Source: Phlebotomus papatasi (taxonomy: Eukaryota; Arthropoda; Insecta; Diptera; Psychodidae). Taken from it: a stretch of DNA of 64,000 nucleotides. The stretch covers positions 107,107,417 through 107,171,416 of the forward strand of contig NC_077222.1 of the NCBI RefSeq assembly GCF_024763615.1, given 5' to 3'. A model generated the notes under the pieces. It was not told the DNA's origin. It did no database searches and saw only the letters and a program-made list of their open reading frames with translations. A program made the translations under genes and the position numbers. Below are positions 10,550 through 20,858 of the stretch, piece after piece (within the stretch, counting starts at the first letter, position 1; the number at the start of each line of letters is the position of its first letter).

Positions 10550-10708
10550 GGGGGTGAACAAGTATAGCCACAAAGTGTATTGTGAGTGGTAGATGGGCAG
10601 TTTGCGCCGATCGGTCTCCAGAATTATACGCTGATCGCGCGATCAGTCTGCAGGATCGCGCCGATTGGCGCCCAAAGTGAACCGTGCGCAGCAAATTTGT
10701 TTACCCCC
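10550..10708. mobile_element. GGGGGTGAACAA element inserted in a MITE
   Basis: The ends GGGGGTGAACAA and TTTGTTTACCCCC are inverted repeats. The inside is CpG-rich and palindromic, including TGATCGCGCGATCA at about 10632-10645 and GGGCAGTTTGCGCCGATCGG facing GCGCCGATTGGCGCCC. Flanks are GGAAAATTCA and GGGAAAATTTCA from the host MITE. They suggest a duplicated target, but its exact length cannot be fixed. Confidence 0.65.
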
Positions 10709-11061
10709 TGGGAAAATTTCATAAAGCCGAAATTCGAATCCCTTATTTTCTCACACGCTTTGCATATGTCTATCTCATTCTTTCGCACTCTTCTTCTTAT
10801 TTTAAACATCACAACAAATCCAATTTAGTCAATCGAATTTGGAATGCGAAAAAATAGGATAGACATCTGCAAAACGTATATGAAAAAAAGGGATTTGAAT
10901 TTTGATTTCATGAAATTTTCCTGATCTAAAAGGTGTGCCGGAGCCATAAAGTCAGAAAATTTACACAATCAACAGATAAAATGAAGATCTACACAAATCT
11001 ACTCAAATTTAAATTGAATTTGTATGACATCTAAAAATTGAAAAGCGAAAAGTCCGTATAT

Positions 11062-11150
11062 GATTAAAGATTTTGCCCCATTCTCGAAAAATATAGCGTT
11101 TTCAAAATAGGGGAGACTGGGGCAAAATTTGTCAAATCGAAAATTTTAAA
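11062..11150. mobile_element. Two diverged termini of the GACTGGGGCAAA family
   Basis: ATTTTGCCCCATTCTCGAAA (about 11070) is a right-type terminus. TAGGGGAGACTGGGGCAAAA (11108-11127) is a left-type terminus preceded by TA, continuing with TTTGTCAAATCGAAAATTT. They face away from each other, so these are probably parts of two separate decayed copies. No partner was found for the 11110 terminus within the next kilobase. Confidence 0.5.
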
Positions 11151-11870
11151 ATTTGATGTCTTCAAAGCAAAAGGAGACCGAGACTTTAAATATTTATCAT
11201 CGATTACTTTCTTGAAATTCAATAAAAGTTAATGGTTTTAAGAATTTCGAGCAAGGAATATAAAAATTAAAAAATATTGAAATTTTAAACTCTGTTTTTA
11301 AAATATTTGCCCTTTGAGAGATATCAATTTTCAATCAACTAAGTCCAGCATATTTTCTCTCGAGTATTAATATAGATGTTTAAAAGTCATGCATACCTTA
11401 ACTGGCCCACTAATCCCTATTTGGGTAAGAAAATATATTTGACCAAAGAAAGTGTGTTGCATCTTATTTTTCAAGGAAAATGTATCATAAAAATTTCATT
11501 TTTTTCTGTATTAAATATTTAAAGAAAAAACTAAAAATATAATTATATAAAAGCTGGGATAAATCGATTTTTAATAATAAGACTTAAAATATAAATTTGA
11601 TATCAAGTAGTATTTGTCGTATTAAGAAAAAGAAATTCGCGCAATCCAAACTAAAATAAGCCTTTCCTGGGGTGCAGAAAATTTGATAATATCTCATACT
11701 TTAAAAAATGAGTTTTTTACTCAAGATCATCTCAAGACCACACTAAATCTTTGATAAATTTTGATGAAATTAAACAACAGGCTAATAACTGCAATTATCT
11801 GCTATTTTAAATACTTTAAGATGTATCAAATACAGGAAATAGAATCAATTATTCTTAATATACACTTATT
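11151..11870. other. A+T-rich non-coding stretch
   Basis: Nothing recognised. It could be the decayed interior of the element whose left end is at 11110, but no right end is visible. Confidence 0.4.
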
Positions 11871-12640
11871 GCAAGTTCGGCGATCTTCTTATGATCGCCA
11901 CGTCGGATTTTTTGTCGCCTTCGATGCTGAAGTAACACAGAGATCAGCGACAGCGGACAAAAAAGTCAGGGAGAATGCCTGAGAGACCATGACGAGATTG
12001 AATACAATCATCAAATTGTATTTAAATGGAGTGGCATATGATCTCAAAATATGATTTCAAATATTCGGGACAAAGCGTTTTCTCGTGTTGACTATCGATC
12101 AGCGGGAGATCGATCTGATTTCTTGGGGGATCTCCGCGGTGATCGCGACGAAGGAGACGCAGTCCGAGACCTCAGGAAAAATTAATTAAATTATTACTAT
12201 TGAGAGATATTGATCGCAAGAGGTATAACATTATAAATTTTTTCCTCTGACAGAGAGGGGATTTTTTTAATTTACGCACAGAAAATTGTTTTTTTTTCAC
12301 CGCATATACGCGAGTTCTCAAAAGTGTCCAATAAATAACACTGAAAATTACCCAGGCATTGGAGGAACACAGGGCAGATGTTCCCATCTCTTCCAATGGG
12401 GGTATAACCCATGTGTGAGTTTTAGGCCATGCAAATCTCACTCCAGCAAAATTGCCTTTTTGTCATAAATTTATGGTACACACGCTAAAAGATCACCCAC
12501 AACTCTGGCTGAATTATTGCATTGGGAAAAAAAGTTCTTGGATCTTCCGGAAATGGCCAGGAATATGGGCAAAAAATTTCGATGAAGAGAAATTCGCAGG
12601 ATGCTCGAACTTGTGAATTCTAGCCTTCTGAGGGCTTTTC
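11871..12640. other. Repeat-poor island with GATCGC-rich segments
   Basis: Complex sequence including CpG-containing blocks (11880-12000 and 12090-12175: CGATCAGCGGGAGATCGATC, GATCTCCGCGGTGATCGCGA). No open frame above 89 codons and no repeats. In composition it resembles the 8.8-9.1 kb island. Candidate regulatory DNA only. Confidence 0.35.
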
Positions 12641-12660
12641 TTTGATATTGGTTTCTCGAT

Positions 12661-12703
12661 ACTCACCTTTTTGATCATCGATATCATCGTTGATCAAAGA
12701 GGT
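12661..12703. repeat. Short hairpin
   Basis: CTCACCTTTTTGATCA and TGATCAAAGAGGTGAG form a 16-bp stem with one mismatch around a loop of about 13 bases containing ATCGATAT. It lies beside GATGACAGCTGTCAAACAC (12720-12738), which recurs as GGTGACAGGTGTCAAACAC at about 13838-13856. Confidence 0.5.
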
Positions 12704-12739
12704 GAGATCATCGATATTCTGATGACAGCTGTCAAACAC

Positions 12740-13505
12740 TCGTCATTTGTCTGTCATTTTGTGCCTAAAATGTGTCCCAAAAAAAAAAGTTGTTTATTTT
12801 TTTTCTAAATATTATATCTACTATTTATTCAGCAATCATCCTTGATTCACCTCAGACCAATAGTTTTTATGTCTTATTGTTTTACCTTTAGGTCAATTTA
12901 CAGACGGGAAAACGGAAAAATCAAAATAGGGGAGTATGGTGCATTTAATTTTAGAAGAAAATTAATTTTCTACATTTATTTTGATACACCGTTATAAGGG
13001 ATGAGCTAAAATTTTCATGTTACTTAGGTAGTATCTGAGTCCTATGTCTGCTAAAATCATAAATTTCATAATTATTGTAGTCTTACTTTTTTAATTGATT
13101 TTATAAAATTGTATAAAACCGAAAATTTCATGACAATTATAAGACAACTCTCATAGAACTTATTTTAAAACTTTTGAAGAAATCATTTTTAAAATATTGA
13201 AAATACTAATGAGAAAATATAATGGTCCTTAGAACAGTTCAATACGTTATTTGTACGGGCTGTTCTAATTTTTGTCAGAAGAGGCGCTGCTTGCGCTCTG
13301 GTTTATATTTTACATTTGACAGTTAACCTCAAAATATCAAAAGAAAACGAACGGAGCCATAAAAAGAAGGAAGATAGAATCTAAATAAGATATTGAAGAT
13401 TGTAGAGTGGAAAAAATTCTGCAATACTTTGTATCATTATTTTTGATCCAGAAATTCAAATTTCCTTCAATTTTCCTATATTTTCCGCAAGGAGCGCCAC
13501 ATTAA
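12740..13505. other. A+T-rich non-coding stretch
   Basis: No gene seen. TAGGGGAGTATGGTGCATTT at 12927-12946 resembles a single terminus of the TA-GGGGA group; no partner end was found. Confidence 0.4.
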
Positions 13506-13511
13506 TCGTAA

Positions 13512-13649
13512 AGCCTTCTAGACGGTGAGAACAATTTCCGTCAAAAATTGGATATTTGACAGAAATATGACATTTCGACCTATCTTTGCCGGCAATTTCC
13601 TTCATTAAAGCGATTTTTGCTGACAACTGCTCCCAATGTGTAGATGCCT
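13512..13649. mobile_element. PIF/Harbinger-like MITE, TCTACACATTGGGAG family, diverged copy
   Basis: The left end AGCCTTCTAGACGGTGAGAA and right end TGCTCCCAATGTGTAGATGC (then CT) are inverted repeats, with inner TCCGTCAAAAATTGG and TTTTTGCTGACAACTGC. TAA flanks both ends (13509-13511, 13650-13652). A better preserved copy lies at 51228-51367. Confidence 0.7.
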
Positions 13650-13834
13650 TAAGAAGTGCACGAAATTGTCAAAAGTTGTTACGACAGTAAGCTTAAAAAT
13701 AATTTTTTATTCAGTTTGTTTTTCAATATTCTAAAAAAAAATGCTAAAATGCTTGAAATAACATTTTAATTGTTTATGCGGAACAAAATTCATAAATTTT
13801 ATTCAGAGCTATCAAATTTTCGACTTTCCGATAT

Positions 13835-13940
13835 TCAGGTGACAGGTGTCAAACACACAACAGTGTCAGAAAATGCCCCTTCTTACATAGTGTGTTATCT
13901 GATATTTTCCGCTCAAATCAGCTGAATATCCGAGAGCCAG
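13835..13940. repeat. Possible small inverted-repeat element
   Basis: TTCCGATATTCAGGTGAC on the left faces CAGCTGAATATCCGAGAG on the right, a roughly 14-bp inverted match around 70 bases of loop. The internal GTGACAGGTGTCAAACAC is shared with the 12720 locus. Boundaries are unsure. Confidence 0.35.
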
Positions 13941-13989
13941 TGTATAAATTCTTAGTCAAAATGCGTTTAAATCATTGTTCACAAGTGGT

Positions 13990-14345
13990 AGATAACAGAG
14001 TCACTCCCGGTTCACTCGAGTGCCGATCTGTCGATCTTTGCTGATTACGCACGGATTTATCGATTCCGTGCAGGTCTATCGATTCAACAGAATTTACCAC
14101 TGGAATTGTCCGTAGCAAATTTTTGATGTTACACAAGTTTAAACAAACGCTTTACTTCATAACAGGGAACTAACATTTTAATCTGCCGATTCTTCGGTAA
14201 AATCTTTCCACTGCCGATTTTTGCTAACAGACATTCCGATCTGTCGGTTTCTAAGCAAAATAGTGCCAATCTGTTGATTTTTAGCTCCAGATAGACATAA
14301 TTTTGCTAATCGCCGCTCACAGTTCACTCAGAGAGCCAGTTATTG
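13990..14345. repeat. Degenerate short repeats of CTGCCGATTTTTGC type
   Basis: Variants of CTGCCGATTTTTGC occur at irregular 30-45 base intervals: about 14030 (TGTCGATCTTTGCTG), 14190 (CTGCCGATTCTTCGG), 14211 (CTGCCGATTTTTGCT), 14240 (CTGTCGGTTTCTAAGC) and 14272 (CTGTTGATTTTTAGC). A perfect short hairpin, GCACGGA...TTCCGTGC, lies near 14048-14071. GTTCACTC flanks both sides (14010 and 14320). Probably an old minisatellite or a decayed element. Confidence 0.4.
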
Positions 14346-14524
14346 ACCTGTTGATTGTTCATAACTCTTACCCTTTTTTGATTCAAACTGACCCGTGTTG
14401 AAGTGATTTCACTGATTCTGGAAGAATTCATAAGTCCTCAACAAGTATTTGTTATTTGTGATTGGTACTAGACGTGTATGGATGTCCCCCATCACTCTTG
14501 AATACTTTTATTAAAACAAATATA

Positions 14525-14692
14525 AGGAAAACTGAGGCACCAATGAAAATGGGGTAGTACCGAACATTAAATTTTATTTACAAATTAACGGGTTATAAAC
14601 TCCTCTAGGTCTTATCGTCTGAAGTCTAATAACTCATTAAAAAATCGCAATATCCTGTGCAACCCCATGTTCGGTGGTACCCCTGTTTTCCC
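14525..14692. mobile_element. MITE, CTGGGGCACCACC family, copy 1
   Basis: The left end AGGAAAACTGAGGCACCAA and right end TTCGGTGGTACCCCTGTTTT (then CCC) are inverted repeats, flanked by TA on each side (14523-14524, 14693-14694). The interior TCCTCTAGGTCTTATCGTCT and AAAAAATCGCAAT blocks are shared with the copies at 37041-37252 and 60366-60579. No coding content. Confidence 0.75.
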
Positions 14693-14950
14693 TAAAGTTT
14701 GAGTTCAGATGCAGTGTTTTTGAGTAAAACTCTCCCAGCTTCCCTTACTGTTATTGACCTCAGGAGCACCTTATGGGATGCCCCCTGAAAAGTTAAAGTT
14801 CCTATCTCCAAACGTTTGGTCTCTATGCCTCCTAATGGAATAAACTCGTGCGTAACTCTTTTCGAAAACTTCAAAATTCCAAAATTTTGCCAAAATATCA
14901 ATACTTAAGGGGTTAAAGAGTAGAAATACTTTTTTACAAGACTGATGGGT

Positions 14951-14986
14951 TATATACCACACTGTCTCTCTGAGTTCGAGCAATAA
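14951..14986 (-). repeat. Dispersed CAAACGGTAAGAGATATC repeat, short fragment
   Basis: On the minus strand it reads TATTGCTCGAACTCAGAGAG followed by ACAGTGTGGTATATAA, matching the 5' block of the dispersed repeat at 32405 (CTGCTCGAACTCAAAGAGAG). A similar fragment lies at 54240-54280. Confidence 0.45.
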
Positions 14987-14989
14987 AAG

Positions 14990-16130
14990 AAGATCAGAAG
15001 AAATTGGTCGGCCTGAGGGTTATCGCGAGGTGGACAAAAAAGACGATGAGCAGTATGAAGTCGACGAGTATTTAAAACTAAATAAATTTATTAGAAAACA
15101 ATGGCAAGAATCGTAAAAGCGATTCGTGACGCATTGCAGTTTTGAGGCTGCTGAGGAGTCCTCTGTATCTTCCGTCAGAGACTGATCCCATCCCCGAGTG
15201 CCATGGGATCACTGACGATGGGTGTGAGGTTGGACAACAAAAAGCTGGCAATTTTCTTTTCAATTCCAATTTTTCAAGCTTCAGACTTTAGCTGTTGCAG
15301 TAAGATAAATTTTAATGAGTTTCACTCTTCAATTTTGACTTTGGGTGCCCTGTGTGCTCAGCTTGAGGATTCTGTTCAGCGGCTTCCAAAGTCCATTACA
15401 AGGAAGCCCCCAAACACAATGGACTGATTGTTATCCCAGGAGGGATTTTTGTCAATCACAAGGAGATTCTCACAATTCGCCACATGTGAAATTGATTCTC
15501 TCAATATAGAGATCAATATTCCTGGCCCTTTGATTCATAGCCAGTGATCTATTGTGCCCCTGGAGATGGTTCAAAACGTGGAATATTGAAGAGGATAATT
15601 CATAATATTGATTATATTAATATTAAGAAGTTGAATAAAAAAAAATACCTGGCAAAAAGGTGGAAGAGATCGAGAAGTGGATACGAGAATTGAATAACGA
15701 TCGAAAGAAAGGCGCCATCAACTTTTCTGACAGGTCATTAAAGCCAGAAATCGTCAGCTGCGAACAAAAGACAATGTAACAATTTTTCTTGTGGTCCCGC
15801 TTCGAGTCACCATTAGATTGAAGAATTTTTGACCACTCCATGAGGTGAGGAGTTTTGGAAAAGAAATCCCGTGGTCGCCTTCCTTTTATTCCTCCAGAAT
15901 TGACTTTGAGCCCTCCTTTGCCTCCCTCCTGTCCAAAAATCATCACACACCAATAAATCATTGTGGTAAAAGAGTTTGCCTCATCTGACCATTGGACGAA
16001 TATTCTGGAGATCTCTGGATTGGAGGAGGAGGCAAAAACTGGGCGATTGATGTAATTTGTTTGAGAGTAACAATCAGACTTAACATTTGGTAGAAGAGAC
16101 GGTCCTCTGGAATTGTATTTGGAAGAATAA
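14990..16130. other. Repeat-poor complex island
   Basis: Complex sequence with a moderate G+C level and no repeats that I can find. The longest open frame (112 codons, minus, 15623-15961) has no recognisable domain. Candidate regulatory or intronic DNA. Confidence 0.4.
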
Positions 16131-16519
16131 GAAATGCTTAAGATTAACTTTTGAACCAGGGACAGATGGATATATCAAGTTATTGTGATACTGAAAGCAC
16201 CTTTGATAAACGCTCTACAGATGACGTTGGTAGCTTCTGCATTTTAGAATACCTCTCCATTAGAATGCACAGAATTTAGAAACTAGCTAAATTAGTCCTA
16301 AAATTCTTAGTTATATTAACTGAAATTATTCAAAAGCGGTAAAATGATCTTTGGTAGATACTACATATTCATCAAAGCATCCGAGCTTTGCGGAATGATC
16401 AAACTTGTGACTTATATCCATGTGTACTGAAATGAAGTGATTATGATGCAATCGCCGATTTTGTACCAAGATCAGTATTCATTTTCCGAATTGGGGCTGC
16501 ATTAATATACGAAATTTTT
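16131..16519. other. Non-coding spacer
   Basis: Nothing recognised. Confidence 0.4.
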
Positions 16520-16870
16520 CGCATGTTTTACTGATTGAACTCAAAGAGAGAGAGAGCTGAACAATCCGCTGTTTTTTCTAATTTGTTATCGATCAGTAGC
16601 TCAAACGGTAAGAGATATCGATTTCCAGTGTTCGATAACCCCTAATAAAATAAACATTATCGATTTCTTTTATTTCCGGATATGCTTCAGAGGCTTTAGA
16701 GGTGGCCAATACGTATCTTTGACCAATAAATGTTAGACATCGAATTTTCAAGGGTCAATATTTAACCACTTTAAAGAGTCCATTCTTCAACCGATATCCT
16801 GAAATTTGAATTTTTTGGAAAAGTCTTGAATTTTCTAATTCGGATGTATCGGAATCGGTAACAATCGACG
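16520..16870 (+). repeat. Dispersed CAAACGGTAAGAGATATC repeat, longer copy
   Basis: Blocks in order: TTGAACTCAAAGAGAGAGAG, CTCAAACGGTAAGAGATATC, GATTTCCAGTGTTCGATAAC, CCGGATATGCTTCAGAG, CATCGAATTTTCAAGGGTCA, AGAGTCCATTCTTCAACCGA, and TTGAATTTTTTGGAAAAGTC. The same order occurs at 32405-32830. Non-coding; the class is unknown. Confidence 0.6.
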
Positions 16871-17170
16871 AAATACTCGTAATTGATTTATCTTTCTTGA
16901 ATGTCTAATTTTTATTTGTCCGAAAGTTTATTACTTTCGATAGGTTGAATGTGTGTTTAATTATTTCAAAATTTGATAAGAACATAATATAGATTAAATT
17001 TACTTAAGTTTTGAAGGTCAAATACGGTCATGGATACAAAAATTATGTGAATAATATAATTCATGAAGTGTTTTATCTCGTAAATTCAAGCACACCGCAA
17101 AGCCAAGACGTTTTGTCTTCACTTTAAAAAAACTGAGCTGTAACGAAATGGAATTAGCTTTACAAAAATA
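16871..17170. other. A+T-rich non-coding stretch
   Basis: Nothing recognised, except (ATA)n at its right edge, next to the foldback insertion. Confidence 0.4.
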
Positions 17171-17184
17171 ATAATAATAATAAT

Positions 17185-17541
17185 CGGCAGCAGCCAAAAT
17201 CCCGAATGTTCAAAATCCTGAAAGGGATAAAATTATATGAAGGATAATGTATAGCAGAGGTGTTCAAGAACCGTTGGAAACCGAACAAACGTCAAATGAA
17301 ACTGATACGTCAATGGTCAAAACGCTACGTGAAAAACGTATTTTGACGTTTATTCGGTTTCAAATGGTTCTTGCACACCCCTGATGTATAGAATAATTCC
17401 CCAAGACACAGAAAATTTCCCTTTGTCTCCAGTAAGCGCGGATGCAATCGTGATTGTAGTTACAACACTTTTAATTCGGGATTTCGGCTTTCCGGATTTT
17501 GGCGTTCGGGATTTTGGTGTTCGGGATTTTGACCGGAACCC
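17185..17541. mobile_element. Foldback-type element with GGGATTTTG sub-repeats, copy 1
   Basis: The left arm (17185-17225) carries AGCCAAAATCCCGAATGTTC then AAAATCCTGAAAGG. The right arm (17465-17541) is inverted and longer: CGGGATTTCGGCTTTCCGGA, then GGCGTTCGGGATTTTGG twice. Arms made of short tandem units are typical of foldback elements. ATAATAAT lies at both edges (17177-17184, 17542-17549), a possible 8-bp duplication, although the left side is also an (ATA)n run. A hAT MITE at 17255-17383 sits in the loop. The related element at 22761-24348 is far longer. Confidence 0.65.
17255..17383. mobile_element. hAT-like MITE, 129 bp, 8-bp target duplication
   Basis: The termini CAGAGGTG and CACCCCTG are classic hAT-style ends. 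Each continues for about 40 bp as an inverted repeat: CAAGAACCGTTGGAAACCGA and its counterpart on the right, with AAACGTCAAA. ATGTATAG occurs directly on both sides (17247-17254, 17384-17391), an exact 8-bp duplication. It has no coding sequence. It lies inside the foldback at 17185-17541, so it is the younger insertion. Confidence 0.9.
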
Positions 17542-17551
17542 ATAATAATAT

Positions 17552-17724
17552 ACCGTAGATACGTGTAACTTTGTCCGTCGGGGGTGACTTTGCTACCCTG
17601 CTGTTCGTGATCTTTTCTTCTACTACTTAAAAGTAGTCTTTACCAATCGGACATGGTAGATTGGATCAGCAAGGAAAATTTTTAAGTGCTAGAAAAAGAG
17701 GGGGAAAGCACTCTCATCTACGGT
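17552..17724. mobile_element. Possible small element with ACCGTAGAT termini
   Basis: ACCGTAGATACGTGTAACTT on the left faces AAGCACTCTCATCTACGGT on the right. Only the first 9 bases and scattered later positions match. The left part (GTGACTTTGCTACCCTGCTG) is shared with 42080-42140, where ACCGTAGATGTGGGTGACTT is seen. Boundaries and class are unsure. Confidence 0.4.
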
Positions 17725-18305
17725 TTTTTTTTTAAATTTATTCAAAACCTTTAGGGTATTTACTAAATAAAAACATGATAAGGCTCAGCGAGAAAAGATA
17801 TGCGAAAAGATATCAAATTTTTCAAGTTTTTCGGATACATCAGAAAAATTCTTGAATAGTGAATATCAAGTCTTATTCTAGACATACTTACTACCCCTAG
17901 TAGTTATTAGAATTTAATATCTGTTATGAAAAAGAATTAAAAAAAATATTCAGAAGCTTATCGTCTCCTATTTATAATCATTTATTTGTTTTATTAATTA
18001 TAATTTTAAACCATTTTTTATTGTTAAACAACCAATGGACTTGGCTAGTTCCAAATATAAAAAAAAATTATAAAAGTTATAATCTTTTTTTACTTGCGAA
18101 AAATATTTACACATGATATAAAAGATTATAGTTTATTAGAAATAATTTCCAAAAATTTAAACAGATCTAGAAGCCAAACGGTTGCACATAGCTACTTTGG
18201 GTCTTCGAGGGACCCCCCTTCATATTTCGGATCAAAGGATAAAATGGCTCTAACGACCGTATTTTTTTACCGATTGGGCTATTCGTGCTCTCTTGATAGG
18301 TTTTG
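17725..18305. other. A+T-rich non-coding stretch
   Basis: Nothing recognised; a 76-codon open frame at 18094 shows no domain. Confidence 0.4.
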
Positions 18306-18308
18306 TAT

Positions 18309-18440
18309 CAGGGGTGACCAATAACCGTTTGAAACCGAATAAACGTCAAAATAAGTTTGTACAAGCAGCGTTTTGACCATCGCCAATTTTCATTTGACGT
18401 TTGTTCCGTTTCAAACAGTTCTTGCTAGTTCTTGCTCACA
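18309..18440. mobile_element. hAT-like MITE, second copy, right end eroded
   Basis: CAGGGGTGACCAATAACCGT then TTGAAACCGAATAAACGTCA matches the left arm of 17255-17383. The right arm has CATTTGACGTTTGTTCCGTT and CAAACAGTTCTTGC, followed by TTCTTGCTCACA where CACCCCTG would be expected. No 8-bp duplication can be confirmed. Confidence 0.7.
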
Positions 18441-18608
18441 TTTGTTTTAAATCCTTCAAAGCTTAGAATAGGTTTCAAATGGTTATAATACGGTAACAAA
18501 CGCATGGATATTAAACTAATAAATTAATTATTAAGGGGCATTTTTGCTGAAACCACCGATTAATATAATTATTTCTAGTAGTTTCTTTGCGACCTACTTT
18601 ATAGATTA

Positions 18609-18841
18609 CTCCGAAAAAACAATAACGTTTTGTAAAACGGAGAAATAGGTCTTATTTAAGTTTTGTAAAAGTTTACCAATTCAACAAATCTTTTTCTTAC
18701 ATTTTATGTGGAAAAACATCCTTTTGGCAAAATTTTTACAAGATTCAGTTAGGTTTGACAGATTTTTTTCATATTTTGTATGAATTAATATCCTTTTGAT
18801 GAACTTTTCTTGTTAATTTGGCAAAACGTTTTGTTTTAGAG
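18609..18841. mobile_element. Candidate TA-flanked MITE, CTCCGAAAAAAC termini
   Basis: CTCCGAAAAAACAATAACGT on the left faces ACGTTTTGTTTTAGAG on the right, about 24 bp of imperfect inverted repeat. TA flanks both sides (18607-18608, 18842-18843). Two degenerate direct sub-repeats of about 80 bp with ATCCTTTTG lie inside. This is the only copy seen here. Confidence 0.5.
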
Positions 18842-18959
18842 TACAATTTCTTCAAAATGCCAATAACAAAATGTTACAACGTTGGTGCTTCCAAATAAAC
18901 CTTTCACGTCATAATTGGTAAATTGCTGTTTACTCAAGCTTTGATATGATTCAATTAAT

Positions 18960-19800
18960 TGGGTAGCTCCCAACCCCGCAAGAAGTCACCTTATAAAGGG
19001 TGTTTTTTTTCTACCCTGCAAAGAAAAGGCAACAATCTTCTTGTTTTGCCCAAGTGACAAAGATTAAGAGCTGATGCTGGGGGAGGAAAGTTTATCAGAA
19101 TCACGTAGACACTTTTTCACTGTCCCTCAGAACATTCCTTAGCCATCCTTTGGGGCAGGGAATTTTAGTATGGGAGGACGATTCATCATCTTTATGTCTC
19201 GATATTTATCCACTTCGTCGCGCGTTTGTTTGGTTAATGGGGCAGATAACATGCGGCGGAGACAGAAGAAAATTCCGCAGAGGAAATTCTTTCGTCTCAC
19301 CCCATTTGCGGGTAGTCTTCAGGGATTTCCCGTCACAACCTCTGTGATTTATCCTCCTCACGCAATTGCACGACAAAATATTGGGAAGGAGATTTTTTTT
19401 CCTTGAATGAATTATTTAATGATTTCCGCAATGCAGAAATACTTTCTGGGACTTTGATGTCGAACTCTTGGATAAAAATGGTCAATATTGTGAAATCTCT
19501 GCTGGAATATTTAATGTACTTTCGTCTGAAAAGCCAATTCTTCAAGATATCCCTTACCCCCGTGGAAGAGGCATCTGGCAAGGGCGGATGCTCGTGTGGT
19601 CAAGAACAAGTGGGTAAATAATTAATTGAATATTGTCCAAAGTTGCACCAAGAGAGTAAATCAAGAGGCTCTCTGGTAAGACGTTTGGCAAATATTTCCT
19701 CCTGCCCCGATCGTCTGTTCTTATCGCATATAAAATTAAAATCTTCATCTCACAGAGGCAACGACAGAATTCACAAAAGACAACCCAAGTAACAAAATTA
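18960..19800. other. Repeat-poor complex island
   Basis: Complex, more balanced composition with no repeats. Open frames up to 82 codons overlap on both strands and show no domain. Candidate regulatory or intronic DNA. Confidence 0.4.
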
Positions 19801-19859
19801 GATTAATAGTGGATAATTTTCGTACTAGGCAAGAGAGATTTGTCTTTTGGAAAGGTTTT

Positions 19860-20260
19860 AACAGTGGAAAATTTGAGATTTGGAATTCGTAATTTCAGTT
19901 TCATATAAATTTAATAGAGCTAACTTTACTAACGAAAATATTACGTAAGTTTAACGTGTGAGCTACTAGAACCTCACATAAGTTTTCAAGCATTTTGCAT
20001 TGGCTTCGTTTGCTTTCTTAAGTTCACAAACCAATGTCCTTATAAATAATTTTATTTATATAATAACAGCGTGAGCCTTCCTATAAATTTACCAGAGGTA
20101 CGTTTACTTACCTTAATATTACGTTTATTTAATTTTTGAAGTACGACAGTCTCACGTTAGTTTTGACATACCTTATATGTAGTTTTCTTCTTTAAGTTCA
20201 CAAACTTATGACCTTAGTAATATTGTCAGTTTCTTAAGTGGCTGCAGCGTACCTTTAATG
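19860..20260. repeat. Degenerate tandem duplication, period about 174 bp
   Basis: AAGTTCACAAAC recurs at 20020 and 20194. Upstream of each, the same order of degenerate blocks is seen: CATATAAATTTAATAGAGCT versus CTATAAATTTACCAGAGGTA, TAATATTACGT-type strings, and TCACATAAGTTTTC versus TCACGTTAGTTTTG. The two units are well diverged, so this is an old duplication. Confidence 0.5.
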
Positions 20261-20370
20261 CATCGGGCCTCTCGCACTAACTACCTATGGCGGCCACTTC
20301 TCCCATTTAGACGCCTTGTAATATTGTTATACTTAATCTAACAGATTTTATAATAATAAAGTTACTACTA

Positions 20371-20622
20371 CACTGAGAAAAAAGGGGGTGCGATTAACTT
20401 TTTTTCCTCGTAACTTTTACACTTTTTAGGTGTAAAAATATATCAACATTTTTTAATGTAAATTTTACACCTTTTTAAGTGTAAAATTAACATGAAAAAG
20501 GGTAACTTTAACTCATAATACACCTAAAAAGCGTAATATTTACACCGATTTCGGATCAATAATGCAAGGTAAAATAAACATTTCCGGAATGTTATTTTAA
20601 CTTTTTGGGATTTCTCTCAGTG
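20371..20622. mobile_element. MITE with CACTGAGAAA termini, TA duplication
   Basis: CACTGAGAAAAAAGGGGG on the left and CTCTCAGTG on the right are inverted, flanked by TA (20369-20370, 20623-20624). The inside has several direct and inverted copies of TTTTTAGGTGTAAAA and TTTACACCT-like motifs, so it can fold extensively. Isolated ends of the same type lie at 54581 and 57591-57597. Confidence 0.7.
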
Positions 20623-20858
20623 TATCTAGCTCCACTATTGTGGGAATACAGGTATATTACAAAATTAACCATACCAGCTATCGTTAGATGTCTCTATGAC
20701 ATTAATTTTTAAATTATGATTATCCATCTAACTTTGCACAAAACAATCTACCTTCGAGATAATTTTAATTACGTTAAAATTACGCTTTCTTTACTTAAAA
20801 TTTTGATAGATTAAAGTGCTAGCACTTACTAATTTCTTTATTTGGTAAATTTTGCTTA

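Larger units (their letters stand above)
10264..10946. mobile_element. GGCTCCGGCACACC family MITE, copy 3, carrying two insertions
   Basis: TGGCTCCAG on the left and GGTGTGCCGGAGCCA on the right are the family termini, flanked by TAA on both sides (10261-10263, 10947-10949). Two foreign elements at 10275-10523 and 10550-10708 interrupt the left arm. Without them the left arm reads as in other copies (CACCTTTTAGATCAGGAAAA then TTTCATAAAG). The right half is intact: GAAAAAATAGGATAGACATC, then TGATTTCATGAAATTTTCCT. Confidence 0.8.
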
